Below, one piece after another: positions 1 to 11,828 of a DNA stretch of 64,000 bases. The notes beneath the pieces are model-generated. The model saw only the letters and a program-made list of their open reading frames with translations, searched no databases and was not told the DNA's origin. Source of the stretch: Owenia fusiformis (taxonomy: Eukaryota; Annelida; Polychaeta; Sabellida; Oweniidae); NCBI GenBank assembly GCA_903813345.2, contig CAIIXF020000004.1:5911525-5975524 (forward strand), read 5' to 3'. Numbering within the stretch: position 1 is the first letter of the stretch; each line of letters starts with the position of its first letter. Made by a program: the position numbers and the translations under genes.

Positions 1-636
1 AGACTAATTTGGGGGCAAAATACCTAAAGTAAAAATAGGTCTTTTGCAAGTAGCATCGTAAGTCCTACAACTAAGATCGGTGCCCCCCTCCAAAACACAT
101 ACCTACATCACCTTCTTGAGGTAAGGAATGTATGGAGGGAAGGGGGGGGGGGGTCAATGCATCATCAATCTAGTATAGTCCTGCATCTAAGATATGTACC
201 CCCTCCCCCACATTTCACCTTCTTGAGGTGAAAAGTGTATGGGGGAGGGGGTGGAGAAGAATCACAGACTAAAGCATTCATTACAGCCTTCTATCATCCT
301 TGCTGCAAGGGTATTTTACATGGGAATTTAAGCATAAATGAAGTCCTCTGAAGAAGGTTGGCCCTCTATGGACTCCTTATTAGTTGCAGAACAGAAAAAT
401 GTGTTGAATACCACACTACAAACAAAGGTGGTTTAAATACAGCTGCTTGCAGTGATCATACTGTAACCTAAGCAGTTTATATCTACTATCACATTTTTAT
501 CATGCAAATAACATTCAGGTCAATGACCTTCACTTGGTATTGAAGTTCAAACACTGGAGATCAATACATTGTGAAAATAAATATTGATAAGGGGTGTATA
601 AAACATGTCCAAAGGACTCAGAAAAATTTATAACAA

Positions 637-785
637 GGCATTAACACACCAAATATCATCATCTGTCATTTATTGTTACAGACCCATGTCATTTGTTACA
701 GACACAGACTGCTGAACTCCAAATACCGAACTCCAAGTGCCATCCACAAAAAAGTTGGTGACTATAACAATATGGCCTGGTGGTT
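637..785 (+). repeat. Family C dispersed repeat (type copy)
   Basis: A ~140-bp unit starting AAGGCATTAACA, carrying runs of short CCAAATGCCGAAC-like words, and ending CATCCACAAAAAAGTTGG followed by GACTATAACAATATG. Six copies are visible, all on the plus strand. It may be the 3' part of a SINE or LINE. Confidence 0.7.
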
Positions 786-812
786 ACATAATAAACTGAA
801 ATCAGTTTTAAA

Positions 813-1100
813 ATGTTTCATGGAATGACTAAACCGATGTACATTTTGAGAAAATCTCACAAAATTTTCAAATTTTTAGAAGCATATTCACGCAATGTCT
901 GCGACAATGACTTCAAACGTCTCGCTGCTTCTAATCTGAGAAAAATGAGAGATAAAGTGGGGCTGGAAATGGAACAGTTTAAACTTTACGGAAATTATGA
1001 AAATTTTGCTTACCATAGCCTGTTCAATCTTGTTGTCAATAGCAACCGTGCTGGCCCCACTGAAAATACAGAAAAATACATTTCTTTAAAATATTGTTGA
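813..1100 (+). CDS. Unrecognised small ORF on the plus strand
   Basis: A 95-codon open frame, opposite to the TSC22 gene and directly after a family C repeat. The composition looks protein-like, with ILRKSHKIFKFLEAYSRN, then SNLRKMRDKVG, then NYENFAYHSLFNLVVNS. An in-frame TAA 15 bp upstream of the ATG closes the frame. I do not recognise a family and see no splice sites. It may be a single-exon gene, a retrocopy fragment or a transposon remnant. Confidence 0.3.
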   Translation: MFHGMTKPMYILRKSHKIFKFLEAYSRNVCDNDFKRLAASNLRKMRDKVGLEMEQFKLYGNYENFAYHSLFNLVVNSNRAGPTENTEKYISLKYC

Positions 1101-1196
1101 CAACTGATTTTAACAATCAAAACTCTAGATTCTAATAACTTAATGCTTTATAGAACACAACCAGATTTAACTCTAAGGGGTATTGTAAACGGTTGA

Positions 1197-1320
1197 CAGC
1201 AGTCTTGCATATAACCCCCTTGACCCCCCCCCCCCCCCCTTTCTGACCCTATCTACTTTCCCTCCTCATAGAGGTGGAAAAGTACTGGTAGGTATGGTCA
1301 CAAGGGCTTGAGGCAAGACT
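1197..1320. mobile_element. C/G-run foldback element
   Basis: ATATAACCCCCTTGACC plus a 13-base C-run on the left; GTCACAAGGGCTTGAGGC on the right. Confidence 0.5.
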
Positions 1321-1479
1321 AGAAATACAGTAATAAAAATAACCCTAAAACAGAAAACAGTACATAAAATCAAATGAAATAATATCATTCATTCAAACAC
1401 TCATTCAAATATAATACGTAGCATTCAAATTATTATGGCAAACAGAAAATTCCATTCTCACATTTCCCCATAAACTCAC

Positions 1480-1553
1480 CTTCCACCATGCTTCACACTG
1501 GCATCCCAAACCTCACAAAAATATGAAACCAACGAAGAGACTTCCATTGACAT
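1480..1553 (-). CDS. Possible first exon F, short TSC22 isoform
   Basis: A short open frame of 24 codons plus two bases (AG) ends at AAG|GTGAGT, phase 2. The predicted peptide is MSMEVSSLVSYFCEVWDASV then KHGG. Vertebrate short TSC22D1 and GILZ start with comparably short exons that are rich in Ser/Leu/Phe and carry A-S-V-R/K or V-S-V-K a few residues before the junction; here DASVKHGG occupies that place. It is also the first-exon candidate nearest the expected shared exons, as in vertebrates. Evidence is one donor, the phase and weak similarity, so chance remains possible. Confidence 0.38.
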
Positions 1554-2147
1554 ACACAATTTGATAAATAACTCCCGATTATTCCTTCAATTCCACAATT
1601 TTTACTCGCTAAACCAACAACTTCTCTGTTTTATAATTCAATGTCCTCAGCTAACCTAACTGTTAGAATCTAATTAGAACTGTCACAATGACAACACAAA
1701 TATGAATTGATTTTATGAGAGTTGTTAATAGATACATGCCAGTTAAATTATCAACAAGGCAGGTGACTGTAACATTTGCAAAACAATTGATTCTGGAAAA
1801 TTCCATTGCGACAAATTCACTCAATGCATATTAATGAGATATATTAACGATCCCCTATATATTATATTTGAATGTCATTGATGGAGATTGCCGATATATC
1901 CGCAATATCTTTGAGAAATACAAATATTTTGGACAAAGTTTGGAAATTTCTTGAAAGTCGTTCATCAATGTTTTGTTTATTTGGCTTTAATCTTCCTTTT
2001 AATCTGATCTATTCCTTATTATTTAAATATTGTGTTATTATAAATTTTATTGACAGGAATGCCCTTATGTTTCCCCTTTAATAACATCCTTTAAGATAAT
2101 GAATCATCTCTTATATTATTATTATTCATAGAGTCTCCGCTGGAATG

Positions 2148-2668
2148 TCACCCCCTCCCACATCAACCACTTTTCCAAATGTAAAGTAATGTGCCCCCTC
2201 CCACATCAACCACTTTTCCAAATGTAAAGTAATGTGCCCCCTCCCACATCAACCACTTTTCCAAATGTAAAGTAATGTGCCCCCTCCCACATCAACCACT
2301 TTTCCAAATGTAAAGCAATGGGCCCCCTCCCACATCAACCACCTTTCCAAATGTAAAGTAATGTGCCCCCTCCCACATCAACCACTTTTCCAAATGTAAA
2401 GTAATGTGCCCCCTCCCACATCAACCACTTTTCCAAATGTAAAGTAATGTGCCCCTCCCACATCAACCACTTTTCCAAATGTAAAGTAATGTGCCCCCTC
2501 ACACATCAACCACTTTTCCAAATGTAAAGTAATGTGCCCCCTCCCACATCAACCACTTTTCCAAATGTAAAGTAATGTGCCCCCTCCCACATCAACCACT
2601 TTTCCAAATGTAAAGTAATGTGCACCCTCCCACATCAACCACTTTTCCAAATGTAAAGTAATGTGCCT
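2148..2668 (+). repeat. 43-bp minisatellite, about 12 copies
   Basis: The unit runs CCCCCTCCCACATCAACCAC then TTTTCCAAATGTAAAGTAAT and GTG. Copies are nearly identical, with single-base changes and one short unit, which implies recent amplification. The open frame read through it on the minus strand is an artefact. Confidence 0.9.
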
Positions 2669-2734
2669 GTAAGTGTGTATATGTGAACGGAGGGGAGAAG
2701 GGAGAGTTAATTTGTTTGTTTCTTTCACAGAGGG

Positions 2735-3155
2735 GGAGAAAGGGGCAAAGAGGGAGAGAGGCATAGAGGGGAGAGGCAAAGAGGGAGAAAGCCACAGAGG
2801 GGGAGAGGCATAGAGGGGGAGAGCCACAGAGGGGGAGAGGCAAAGAGGGAGAGAGCCACAGAGGGGGAGAGGCAAAGAGGGGGAGAGGCAGAGAGGGGGA
2901 GAGGCAAAGAGGGGGAGAGGCAGAGGGGGAGAGGCAAAGATGGAGAGAGGCAAAGAGGGAGAGAGGCAAAGAGGGGGAGAGGCACAGAGGGGGAGAGGCA
3001 AAGAAGGGGAGAGGCAAAGAGGGGGAGAGGCAAAGAAGGGGATAGGCAAGGAGGGGGAGGCATGGAGGAGAGGCACAGAGGGACAGACGCAAAGACGGAG
3101 AGAGGCAAAAAGGGAGAGAGGCACAGAAGGAGAGAGGCACAGAAGGAGAGAAGTT
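2735..3155 (+). repeat. Polypurine tandem repeat (GGGGGAGAGGCAAAGA-type)
   Basis: About 420 bp of nearly pure A/G on the plus strand in 15-18-bp units with interspersed C. The TSC22 transcript would carry the pyrimidine-rich complement. Several overlapping long frames (Leu/Pro/Ser repeats) come from the repeat and are not genes. Confidence 0.9.
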
Positions 3156-3449
3156 AAGAATCAAATAGATGCACTCATTTAGGACATCAAAACTAATGCA
3201 ACAACAATAGCTATAGCACCAATACATGTCCTTTAAAAACACCCCCTACATTGTAACTTTCTATTGACCTTATAATTACTTCCTATCATGTTTATTTATT
3301 GATAGCTGCCATTGTTTCCTCCAGGGCTCTAATTGTATATTTGTGGTATTTGAGCAAGGTGCACAAATACCTTTTTTGTTGACTTTCGTATACTTTGCAT
3401 TGGTGATATAAGTTGAGTCTTATTCCAGGTTTTCTGCATCAACCTGATA

Positions 3450-3775
3450 TTTCAGGATCTGCTTTGCATTAAATTGAGCATTCAGGACATTGCTTTGCAT
3501 TGTTTTAAACATTTAGGATATGCTTTGCATTATCTTGAGCATTCAGGATATTGCTTTGCATTATTGCTTTGTATTGTTTTAAACATTTAGGATATGCTTT
3601 GCATTATTGCTTTGCATTGTTTTAAACATTTAGGATAATGCATCCTTTAGAACACTCAGAATATGCTTTGCCCATTCTGAATCTTTATGATTCAAATTAA
3701 TCTGAACTTTCAGGATATGCTTTGTATCATTGTGAATCTTCAAATAATGATTTGCATCATACTGAACCTTTAAGA
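3450..3775 (+). repeat. Degenerate ~30-bp tandem repeat (GATATGCTTTGCATT)
   Basis: GGATATGCTTTGCATTAT plus a TTTAAACATTTA-type spacer is repeated about ten times with growing divergence to the right. Confidence 0.75.
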
Positions 3776-5090
3776 TTCCTATGTATAACATTGGTTGATA
3801 ATGTCCCATTACATTAACAACATAGACGAACACATTAACTTTATACATAATATTCAATTTCATATATAGCAGAAGTATATCCAATAGCATACAACAATGA
3901 AAACAAATTATGTAACAACAAGTCATCACAAACTATGCACGAAGCAAACCCATAAGCATTTGTTCCCCTCCTATACTCCTCCCTGCTTGCCTAAGATGAG
4001 GTGAATAAAGACTCAATCCAGTCTGGTGCAAAGATGCAAAAAATAGCTCAAAACTGAGCAAAACAGCCATTAATATAAGCTGTACTTTTTCATGTGCCCA
4101 TGCATGAGATAATAAACTGAGTTTTATATAGACTTACTCTATATTGCACAGAACCCAAAAAAGTACAAACTGAGCAAATCATTTATCATAATATCTTTGA
4201 AGCTATGCATTTGACTGAGTTTTAAATATATACATATTATAAATGACCTACTCTAGAATATCCTGAGTGAGTTGCTGGCCAACACACGTCATGAGTCCCG
4301 TCGCAGTTTTTTCATCCAAATCTAACGATATTTTTGTGTTATCCCACATCATATTTAAGCATTACTCTGTATATCAATTCAATATACTGTTTTTATCTTG
4401 TTCAATGAATAACATCATAACAGTATAAATTATATCTAATGTTTTTCGTATATTCTGCTTTCTAGGTGCCATGTTTATTAAATGTTCCATTTTCAGAAGT
4501 CTAATATATTTTGCAGCTTCTTCATGTATATTTATTGCCTAACCCCGATTGAAGGTTATTTTATGTTAATACAGATATTATATTACAAGCGATTCTCGTG
4601 TCCTTGTTTGATTTCAGCATTCCTTTTTGGAATGAGTTACGAGCTTACTAACTCTTCTTGTTTGGTTTAATAAGGTATCTACCTGGGGTAGATTACGGCT
4701 AATATGCTCTGTTAAGAGGCAAAACCACTGATTTAACCGAATGTTTATATTTAGGTCAATGTTAAAGATAGATGATGAGTTCCTGCATTACTTTACAAGC
4801 TTCCGTTGCATTCAGTTGTTTTTACGTAATACTCTATGTAAAATGAAAGAATCATGGCAAAATTATTAACTGTTAAGCTTTTGTTTTATAACAGGAAATG
4901 AATGATTTTATAATCATAGAAGTGCAAATTTACAAACAATTAAAACAATGACGTCATTATATCTGAGAAATCATTGAGGAAAATATGCTAAAAATTCATG
5001 TGTTTTATATCTACTAGATGTGGTTGTTATGAAGAATAACATTGTTTATGCTCCAAATATGAAAATCTATCTCTTGAGAAAAATGTCAAG

Positions 5091-5235
5091 GTAGTCCTGT
5101 TTTAAAATGCAAAATAGAGTAGAAAAGAGAGGAATCAGCAAGGAATAAAGTAAACAGGCATGTAGTTAACACTCTAAATTGTATAGAAATGCAAGAAAAT
5201 GAAATACTTCAATCAAATTTTAGAGAGATGGAGTA
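5091..5235 (+). repeat. Family A dispersed repeat (type copy)
   Basis: A ~145-bp unit running from TTTAAAATGCAAAATAGAGT through GGAATCAGCAAGGAATAAAG and CACTCTAAATTGTATAG to a CATTCAAATTTTAGAG-type end. I count about 24 copies in the window, 18 on the plus strand. It contains AATAAA on its plus strand. No coding capacity or RNA polymerase III boxes were recognised. Confidence 0.85.
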
Positions 5236-5660
5236 GAAAATAAATTGACAGGAACGGAGAAAAATCAATTCTCGAGTACTACTACCAAAGCTTTCATCTC
5301 TTAATAACAAGTTCTAACTTCCAAGACAACTAAATAATGAGAGAAAACATGAATTTCCTCGTGATAATCAAGTTGAGTCCTTCCTTTGAATCTCAAGAAT
5401 ACAAGGCAGAGAGATGCAAGATATGATATAGTCTTACACCCTGATCTATTTCCTGTACCCCAAACCTTCCTTATTATTCCCTCTCGGGATGTAACAGAGA
5501 GGGGATGGGGAGAAGATAGGATACAAGACTAGATTTGCTGAGTATTAGAAATGAACATCAGATTCAAAGATATCAAAATCAAAACACAGTATTTTGTTAT
5601 TCATACTCAAATCTTTTTCTAAATCTGAACTAAATGTATTAATTTTCCGGAATCATTTAT

Positions 5661-5750
5661 AAAACAGAGTATCAACTACATGCTTGTTAACTATATTCCT
5701 TGCCGATTCCACTCCTTTTCATTCAATTTTCAAATTCTAAATTATGACCA
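5661..5750 (-). repeat. Family A repeat, inverted partner of 5,091-5,235
   Basis: A shortened reverse copy about 430 bp from the plus copy, so the pair could be the ends of one longer inverted-repeat element. Its AATAAA has mutated. Confidence 0.65.
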
Positions 5751-6374
5751 CAATATCATCATGACAGTGCATTTTCTAACATAATAACCTATGTGCAAAT
5801 ATTCTGAAATAATCAGGTCAATAACGTAATCCTTGCATATATCAACGCAACAACAACAACTCCCATGTCAACATCATACTTTTAATTAAATAACTCCCAT
5901 CTTCATGCATAATATATTTCAAGCACTGTCAGTAAATCCATTATTCAATTATACATATATCTATAACTAATATGCACTTTATATCTCTGTAAATCGTCAA
6001 GTTCAGTGATTATGAATTGTAATGCAGAATTTTAGCTACTTCGTTGTATTATAAGATCCAACATGGAGTACTGCACCGCACTGCATTGTAAACACAAAGC
6101 CCCTCCACACAATAATAACAGTTACAACATTATTGTTTTATAATTTCTTAAGACTATATTTCTTTATAGAAATATATGATCCGACATCATTTAAAATTCG
6201 AGATAATTGATTCGAAAACCAAAGAATAAGACAGCAGTCCTATGAACAAACATATACTTTCATTAAATTGCATTTATTATAATTTGTCGCAGAATTTTTT
6301 GAAGGGGTCTCATTGATTTTTTCTGAGAAAATTGCTTTTCTAGTTACTTTCATCTGGATGAGGGAATTACATTA

Positions 6375-7137
6375 AATTGTCAAGGTTGTGATGTTGTTCT
6401 CTCTTATTGTCAAGGTTGAAAATTTGTTCTATGTTATTGTAAAATTTTAAATGTTCTCTGTCATTGTCAAGGTTGTAATGTTGTTTTCTGTTATTGTCAC
6501 GGTTGTAATGTTGTTTTCTTTTATTGTAAAGGTTGAAATGTTGTTCTCTGTTATTGTTAAGGATGTAATATTGTGGTCTGTTATTGTCAAGGTTGAAATG
6601 TTGTTTTCTTTTATTGTCAAGGTTGTAATGTTGTTTTCTTTTATTGTCAAGGTTGAAATATTGTTCTATGTTATTGTCAAGTTGTAATGTTGTTTTCTTT
6701 TATTGTCGAGGTTGTAATGTTATTTTCTGTTCTTGTCAAGGTTGTAATGTTGTTTTCTTTTATTGTCAAGGTTGTAATGCTGTTTTCTGTTATTATCACC
6801 GTTGTAACATTGTTTTATTTTATTGTCAAGGTTGTCCTGCTATTTTCTGTTATTGTCAAGGTTGTAATGCTGTTTTCTGTTTTTGTCAAGGTTGTAACAT
6901 TGTTTTCTTTTATTGTCAAAGTCGAAATTTTGTTCTATGTTATTGTCAAGGTTGTAATGTTGTCTTTTGTTGTTATCAAGGTTGTAATGTTGTTTTATTT
7001 TATTGTCAAGGTTGTAATGTTATTTTCTGTTGTTGTCAAGGTTGAAATGTTGTTTTCTGTTATTGTCAAGGTTGAAATGTTGTCCTCTGTTACTGTCAAG
7101 GTTGAAATGTTCTTCTCTGTTATTGTCAAGGTTGTAT
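6375..7137 (+). repeat. 30-bp minisatellite, about 25 copies
   Basis: The unit is GTTGTAATGTTGTTTTCTGT then TATTGTCAAG. Because 30 is a multiple of three and the unit lacks stops in some frames, both strands show long decapeptide-repeat frames; these have no other sign of coding. Confidence 0.9.
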
Positions 7138-7530
7138 TTGTTCTGAATATCCCCTTGGCTATGTAATGGGCCTGAAACACCTCCTCAATAAAGAAAAGGA
7201 ATACTCAGATCATAAAAATTTGAAAGCCTGTCAGTCCTAGACAATCCCTGTTTTTTTCTCTGACATGTATGTGTAAGTAAAACAAAAATGTGGTTGACAA
7301 AGGCAATTGAAGAATGAAACATTAGCAATATTCTGGCATCAATAGACCCTACCCCCTAACCCCCCCCCCCCCATGCCTGCCCCATCTAACATTCTATTTG
7401 CCAAACTTGTGATTGAGAGAGAATATTACAGGGAGGATAAAACATGTATTATTCAGACAATTCGGCAGACTAATCAGATATTGGGTGTGTCATGTGTTCT
7501 TCTGAAAAGGAGGAGAGAAAGTCAACTTAC

Positions 7531-7733
7531 TGATCCACAACCTCAGCAATCACGCTATTCAAATGGCGCTTCTTTGAGGGCAATATCATATTATCGTTGC
7601 AATCCACGCATTGCATCATCTTGGTGTGGTGAATATCAGCAGTCGTCATATAGTTCTCAAACTCACTCAAGGCTCTGTTTATATTGATGTATTGACAAGA
7701 CACCGCAATTGATTTCTCCAAATATAGCGTCAA
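7531..7733 (-). CDS. Possible alternative first or internal exon E (phase-2 donor)
   Basis: An open frame of 67 codons plus two bases ends at CA|GTAAGT, again phase 2. The start is uncertain: ATG at 7,733, or the in-frame ATG at 7,649 giving MTTADIHHTKMMQ. The last 40 codons are GC-richer than the surroundings and look coding (a CVDC pair, then KKRHLNSVIAEVVD). An acceptor-like CAG at about 7,674 means it could be an internal exon, but its pyrimidine tract is poor. A shorter-quality plus-strand frame (7,373-7,687) covers the same DNA and is treated as its shadow. No protein family is recognised. Confidence 0.45.
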
Positions 7734-10133
7734 ACCTTTGACATATTCACCTTATCCAAGCATAACTAGTTCTGTTGTCATGCAATGATGCAATGTGTTC
7801 TTATATGCAATTGTTTTTTATCAATGCTGAATGTATAAAAGAATCGATTTCTCTAAATATAGCTGCTAATTCATTCCATTTAGTGAGAGCTGGTTGATCT
7901 GAACACCAGTTCTTTTACAATGTATTGCTTATGCTTTTTTCCATTTGGCATTTAAATGGCACAAATTATCAACTTACGGTAATTTTGTTCAACAACAATA
8001 CGTGCCTCAAAAAACGAATTCTTAAGAATCTTACAACAATTTGAAGAGGTTTTGTTGAAATGCTATTCTCTGTGGCTCTACAGAATAAATATGTTATTGT
8101 TTACTTTTCAGTTTTATGTATTTAAAATCCCTCAATGTAATGTCCTCATATGCCTCCATAGACATAATATCTTTAACAATGATTCAAATCATTTGTCCTC
8201 ATTCAAGATAAAATACATGATATTTTCCAATACCTATAATTTACCCTGACCTTATTGATTGTTCTATTGTATTAATGATTTTGATATATCTTGGACATCA
8301 GAAGATCATTTAATCCTTCTTTTTAACTTTTGTTTGAGATATCTAGAAATAATCCTGCCGCTTTCCAATCCACAATCCTACTATGTTGCACCAACTCATG
8401 TTTTAAAGATTTCTCCAAAATAAATTAACTTAGGATGTCTTTTATATATAGTCCCACAAAGAACCAGTTTCAACTAAATCCAAATTTTTTAATTTATTTG
8501 TTAGCTTTGAGTCATCGACAACCACATTTATATATAACCTACTCCTACTTTTTCCTAAAATCATAGTGGTGGTGTGATGCGATTTACCCTGATCCATATC
8601 AGTTATCTATATTTCCCTCTAACTACATCGAGTGATTTCATATTTCTGATGGTTATGATATCTTAATGATCTTAAATGGACTTTTTAATAAAAATGCACT
8701 ATAGTGGATTTCCGATTGTGTATTTTAATTGGATAAAGGCTTGATTAAATCATTACTTTTTATTTAGAGAGTCTAGATAGGGTCAATTTCTTAAACAGGG
8801 TAATGGCATTTCATCATATCGGGCAACCTAATTGTAACCCTCAGGTAAAAGTCAAACAACCCTTAAATTATTTCCCAAAAATCACAACTCTTAGAGAATT
8901 GGAAGTGTAATAAAATATTCACCAAAATATCATAAAAATCATAAAAATGAAAAATGGTCAAAATAAAAAGTAATGAAAAAGATGTTAACACTTAATCTTA
9001 TGAATTATTTGAAAGATCTACTCTAGAGATACATTATCGTCAAAGTTGTTAATTTCACAAAATGTAAAACATCATAGAATTGAGAATTACCAAAAAAATT
9101 AATAAATTTGACTCAATAATTTTTTAATTCTCTAATCTACATAGAAAAGATGATACTGCACTCAACTTTTTGTTTTTGAAGAGAAATGAGTGCAAAATGA
9201 GTGAGGAGAGAATAATTAGCAAGGGATGTGAAATTTTTGAGATATCACTTTGACCCTTTGAACATCATCCACCCATCATGAGTAAACATGTCAACATTTA
9301 CATAATTTATGAAAAACTTTATTAAAAAAATCCATTAAAACACAAAACATAATACATTATATTTTTCATTTTCAATTTTTAACAATAAGGAAGAAGAGTT
9401 TTCTGAACAGAAGTGTATTCATGGCAAAAAAAACCATTAAAACTTAAAGGTCGCAATGACCTTTTATACCCTTGAGCTGTTGATATCTGGGAGAACTCAA
9501 GATGAGCATGACATAGTCTAAATAAATAGATACACGTATGTATATAATATGTTTATACTCCAGGCACTTTGTCCTGTTTACGACAACAAATACAAAGGAA
9601 AAAGAGTACGTAACTAGTATATATTAGTAAAATAGGTGATACTATATCCGCAAGAAATTTTATGTAAAAATAATAAAATCTCTTCTCTTGAGAAGCATTC
9701 ATGCAAAACTTTTCGAACTGACCTTTGTATTTTAGTAAATGAAACAAACATTTAAGTCATGCATCGAGGCCTTAGGCAACCACCTACACACCTTACTATA
9801 ATACACAATAAAACTTCAATATCCGAACACCTGTCTTACATGACATTTTTCCAGTCCCATTTTTAAGAACCTTAAAGTGCGAACATCTGCCACTCTGAAC
9901 ATTTTGGCTGATAATGCCTTCAGCAAAGCCACTACAAGTGTATAATGTTTATATAAGTTATGTATTTGTAAAATAAATTCTATGAATAAAAAAAACAAAA
10001 AACATTTTGACTGGCTAAGAGGTGTTTGGATTAGACAGTTTCTAATTTAATAGAGGAATATTGAGACATAATGGACTACTAACATGAAAAACCCAATAAT
10101 CACGTTCAGAAAAACATTTTTATGCAAATGAAA

Positions 10134-10382
10134 TGGATGCAGTGGGGCGCATACAAATGAGATAGGAGATACTGAATAAATGGGGAGATGGCATTAAACT
10201 GGGTGGCTTCTCCTTTAAGAGACAATGGGATGTACATGTAGTTGACATGGCCTACTAACTAAAAAAAATCTGGCCGACGGTTTTTGAGTTATTGCCCGGA
10301 TGGATGGACAGACAGACAGACGGACAGAGGGACGGACGGAGGCATTCCCTATATCCCTCTGAACGATGGGATAATAACTGAT
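10134..10382 (+). repeat. SINE-like dispersed repeat with GACA/GACG microsatellite
   Basis: It contains GGCTTCTCCTTTAAGAGACA-ATGGGAT, then TTTTTGAGTTATTGCCCGGA, a (GACA/GACG)n tract, and an end AACGATGGGATAATAAC. The GAGACAATGGGAT segment matches the unit of the 29-bp minisatellite. Confidence 0.55.
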
Positions 10383-10978
10383 TCATCAAAAAAGCATAGA
10401 GTTACATGCCAGCATATTCCTATTTACCTGAAATAACCTTTGCCATTATATCATACATTTTATACCTATCAAAGTCTGAGTGAAATCTTCAGCCAAAACG
10501 CCTTGAAAAATTCCCAAGGGTAAACAACTGATTAAACCTCAAAAGCAAAATAAATCATTACCAAAATCCTCAATCAGCAGATAGGTAATCTGTAGATATC
10601 CAGAAATAATGAATTTGACATCATAATGATGTTAATATCATTCTGACATGTAAATCTATGTAGGGGTTCATCTCCATTACACCTGGTAACCATAGTAACA
10701 GAATAAATGGGGCTAGTTATGACATTGTGCCATAATTCCACAGGAAGTCAAAATGATATATTTTTCCTAATTGGAGAAATCTGTAATTCGTTTGATAACT
10801 GCTAATGTTAAACCACTGTGAACACTTCAACACGATTAACAACTCAAATTGTCAATGAAATGAACACCTATGAGCCAAAGAACACCTGTACATGATGTAA
10901 TGAACACCTTGCTTTGATATGGAACACATTTTTCATCACTTCAACTCTGATGCACCACAACTCACTATATACTCCCTG

Positions 10979-11096
10979 ATCCAGCTACAAGCTTCTGTGA
11001 CCCTCCCCCCTCTTCTTGACTCCTATTTACTCTTGTTGTAGTGGGGGGGGGGGGTCACAAGGGGGGGGGGGAGTCACAAGGGCTTGTAGCTAGACT
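10979..11096. mobile_element. C/G-run foldback element
   Basis: CCAGCTACAAGCTTCTGTGAC plus C-run on the left; the G-run/TCACAAG block is doubled on the right, ending GGGCTTGTAGCTAGACT. Confidence 0.7.
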
Positions 11097-11689
11097 TCCA
11101 ACAGTAACATTAACACATAAAAGACGCACACTGACATCAGTAAATACTTACGTCACTAAACACTGACATCCACTTATTAACACTGACATACACATTAATG
11201 AAGAATACCTGGCTAAACAAAACTGCTCTGACCTACTTACAGAAAAATAAACACTACGTAAATTCTAAAAATGTTCTCAGTAACTAAATCAGGTATATTA
11301 CTCATACTTGTATACTGAAACATCAGATCAAAAGCAAACCTGACCTCAAGCTTGCATCATATTGACCTTAGATTGATGGTTGCCAATAGTAATGCTCAAG
11401 GTAGAAAATAACAGGTTACCATGGCAACATTTTTCACATGAGCTCCCCTGGCAACAAATCATCTACCATTATATAATTTTGTGATTGTGAATATCTCAAC
11501 ATATGAAATGTAAGTTTACAAAACTATTAAAGCTTTCAAAAAAATCTTTTAATTAATGTAGATTATGAATCATAAAAAAATATAATACAAAAAACAAAAA
11601 AACAGGGAAAATATATTTTGGAAACACCTAGTCCCTTGTGGTTATTCCTGAGACCAAATTCCCTATCCAGTTATCCTTATTACATGATT

Positions 11690-11828
11690 TTCTTCTCTAA
11701 AATTTGAATAAAGTCTCTGATTTTCTTGCATTTCTATATGATTTAGAGTGTTAACTACATATCTGTTTACTTTATTCCTTGCTGATTCCACTCCTTTTCA
11801 CTCTATTTTGCATTTGAAAATGTGACTA
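11690..11828 (-). repeat. Family A repeat
   Basis: A full-length reverse copy; AATAAA is retained on the gene's sense strand. Confidence 0.8.

Larger units (their letters stand above)
1..1479 (-). other. Presumed TSC22 intron, left end of window
   Basis: It holds C/G-run foldback pieces (1-280), a segment related to 49,620-49,740 (279-420), family C, the unrecognised ORF and another foldback. No TSC-box exon was found on the minus strand, so the shared exons are expected further left. Confidence 0.5.
1554..7530 (-). other. Presumed intron between exons E and F
   Basis: Dominated by tandem repeats (2,148-3,775 and 6,375-7,137) and a family A inverted pair. Nothing identifiable was seen at 1,554-2,147, 3,780-5,090 or 5,766-6,360 beyond AT-rich DNA and a weak foldback at 5,430-5,530. 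Confidence 0.5.

Noticed and set aside
2549-3242. Long overlapping minus-strand frames rich in Leu, Pro and Ser
   Set aside because: They are translations of the polypurine tandem repeat and the 43-bp minisatellite; all frames of the repeat are open and none has a unique protein part.
6447-7180. Decapeptide-repeat frames on both strands
   Set aside because: Produced by the 30-bp minisatellite; open on both strands, with no splice or start context.
7373-7687. Plus-strand 104-codon frame
   Set aside because: It lies opposite exon E, starts in a poly-C tract and lacks any recognisable protein feature.
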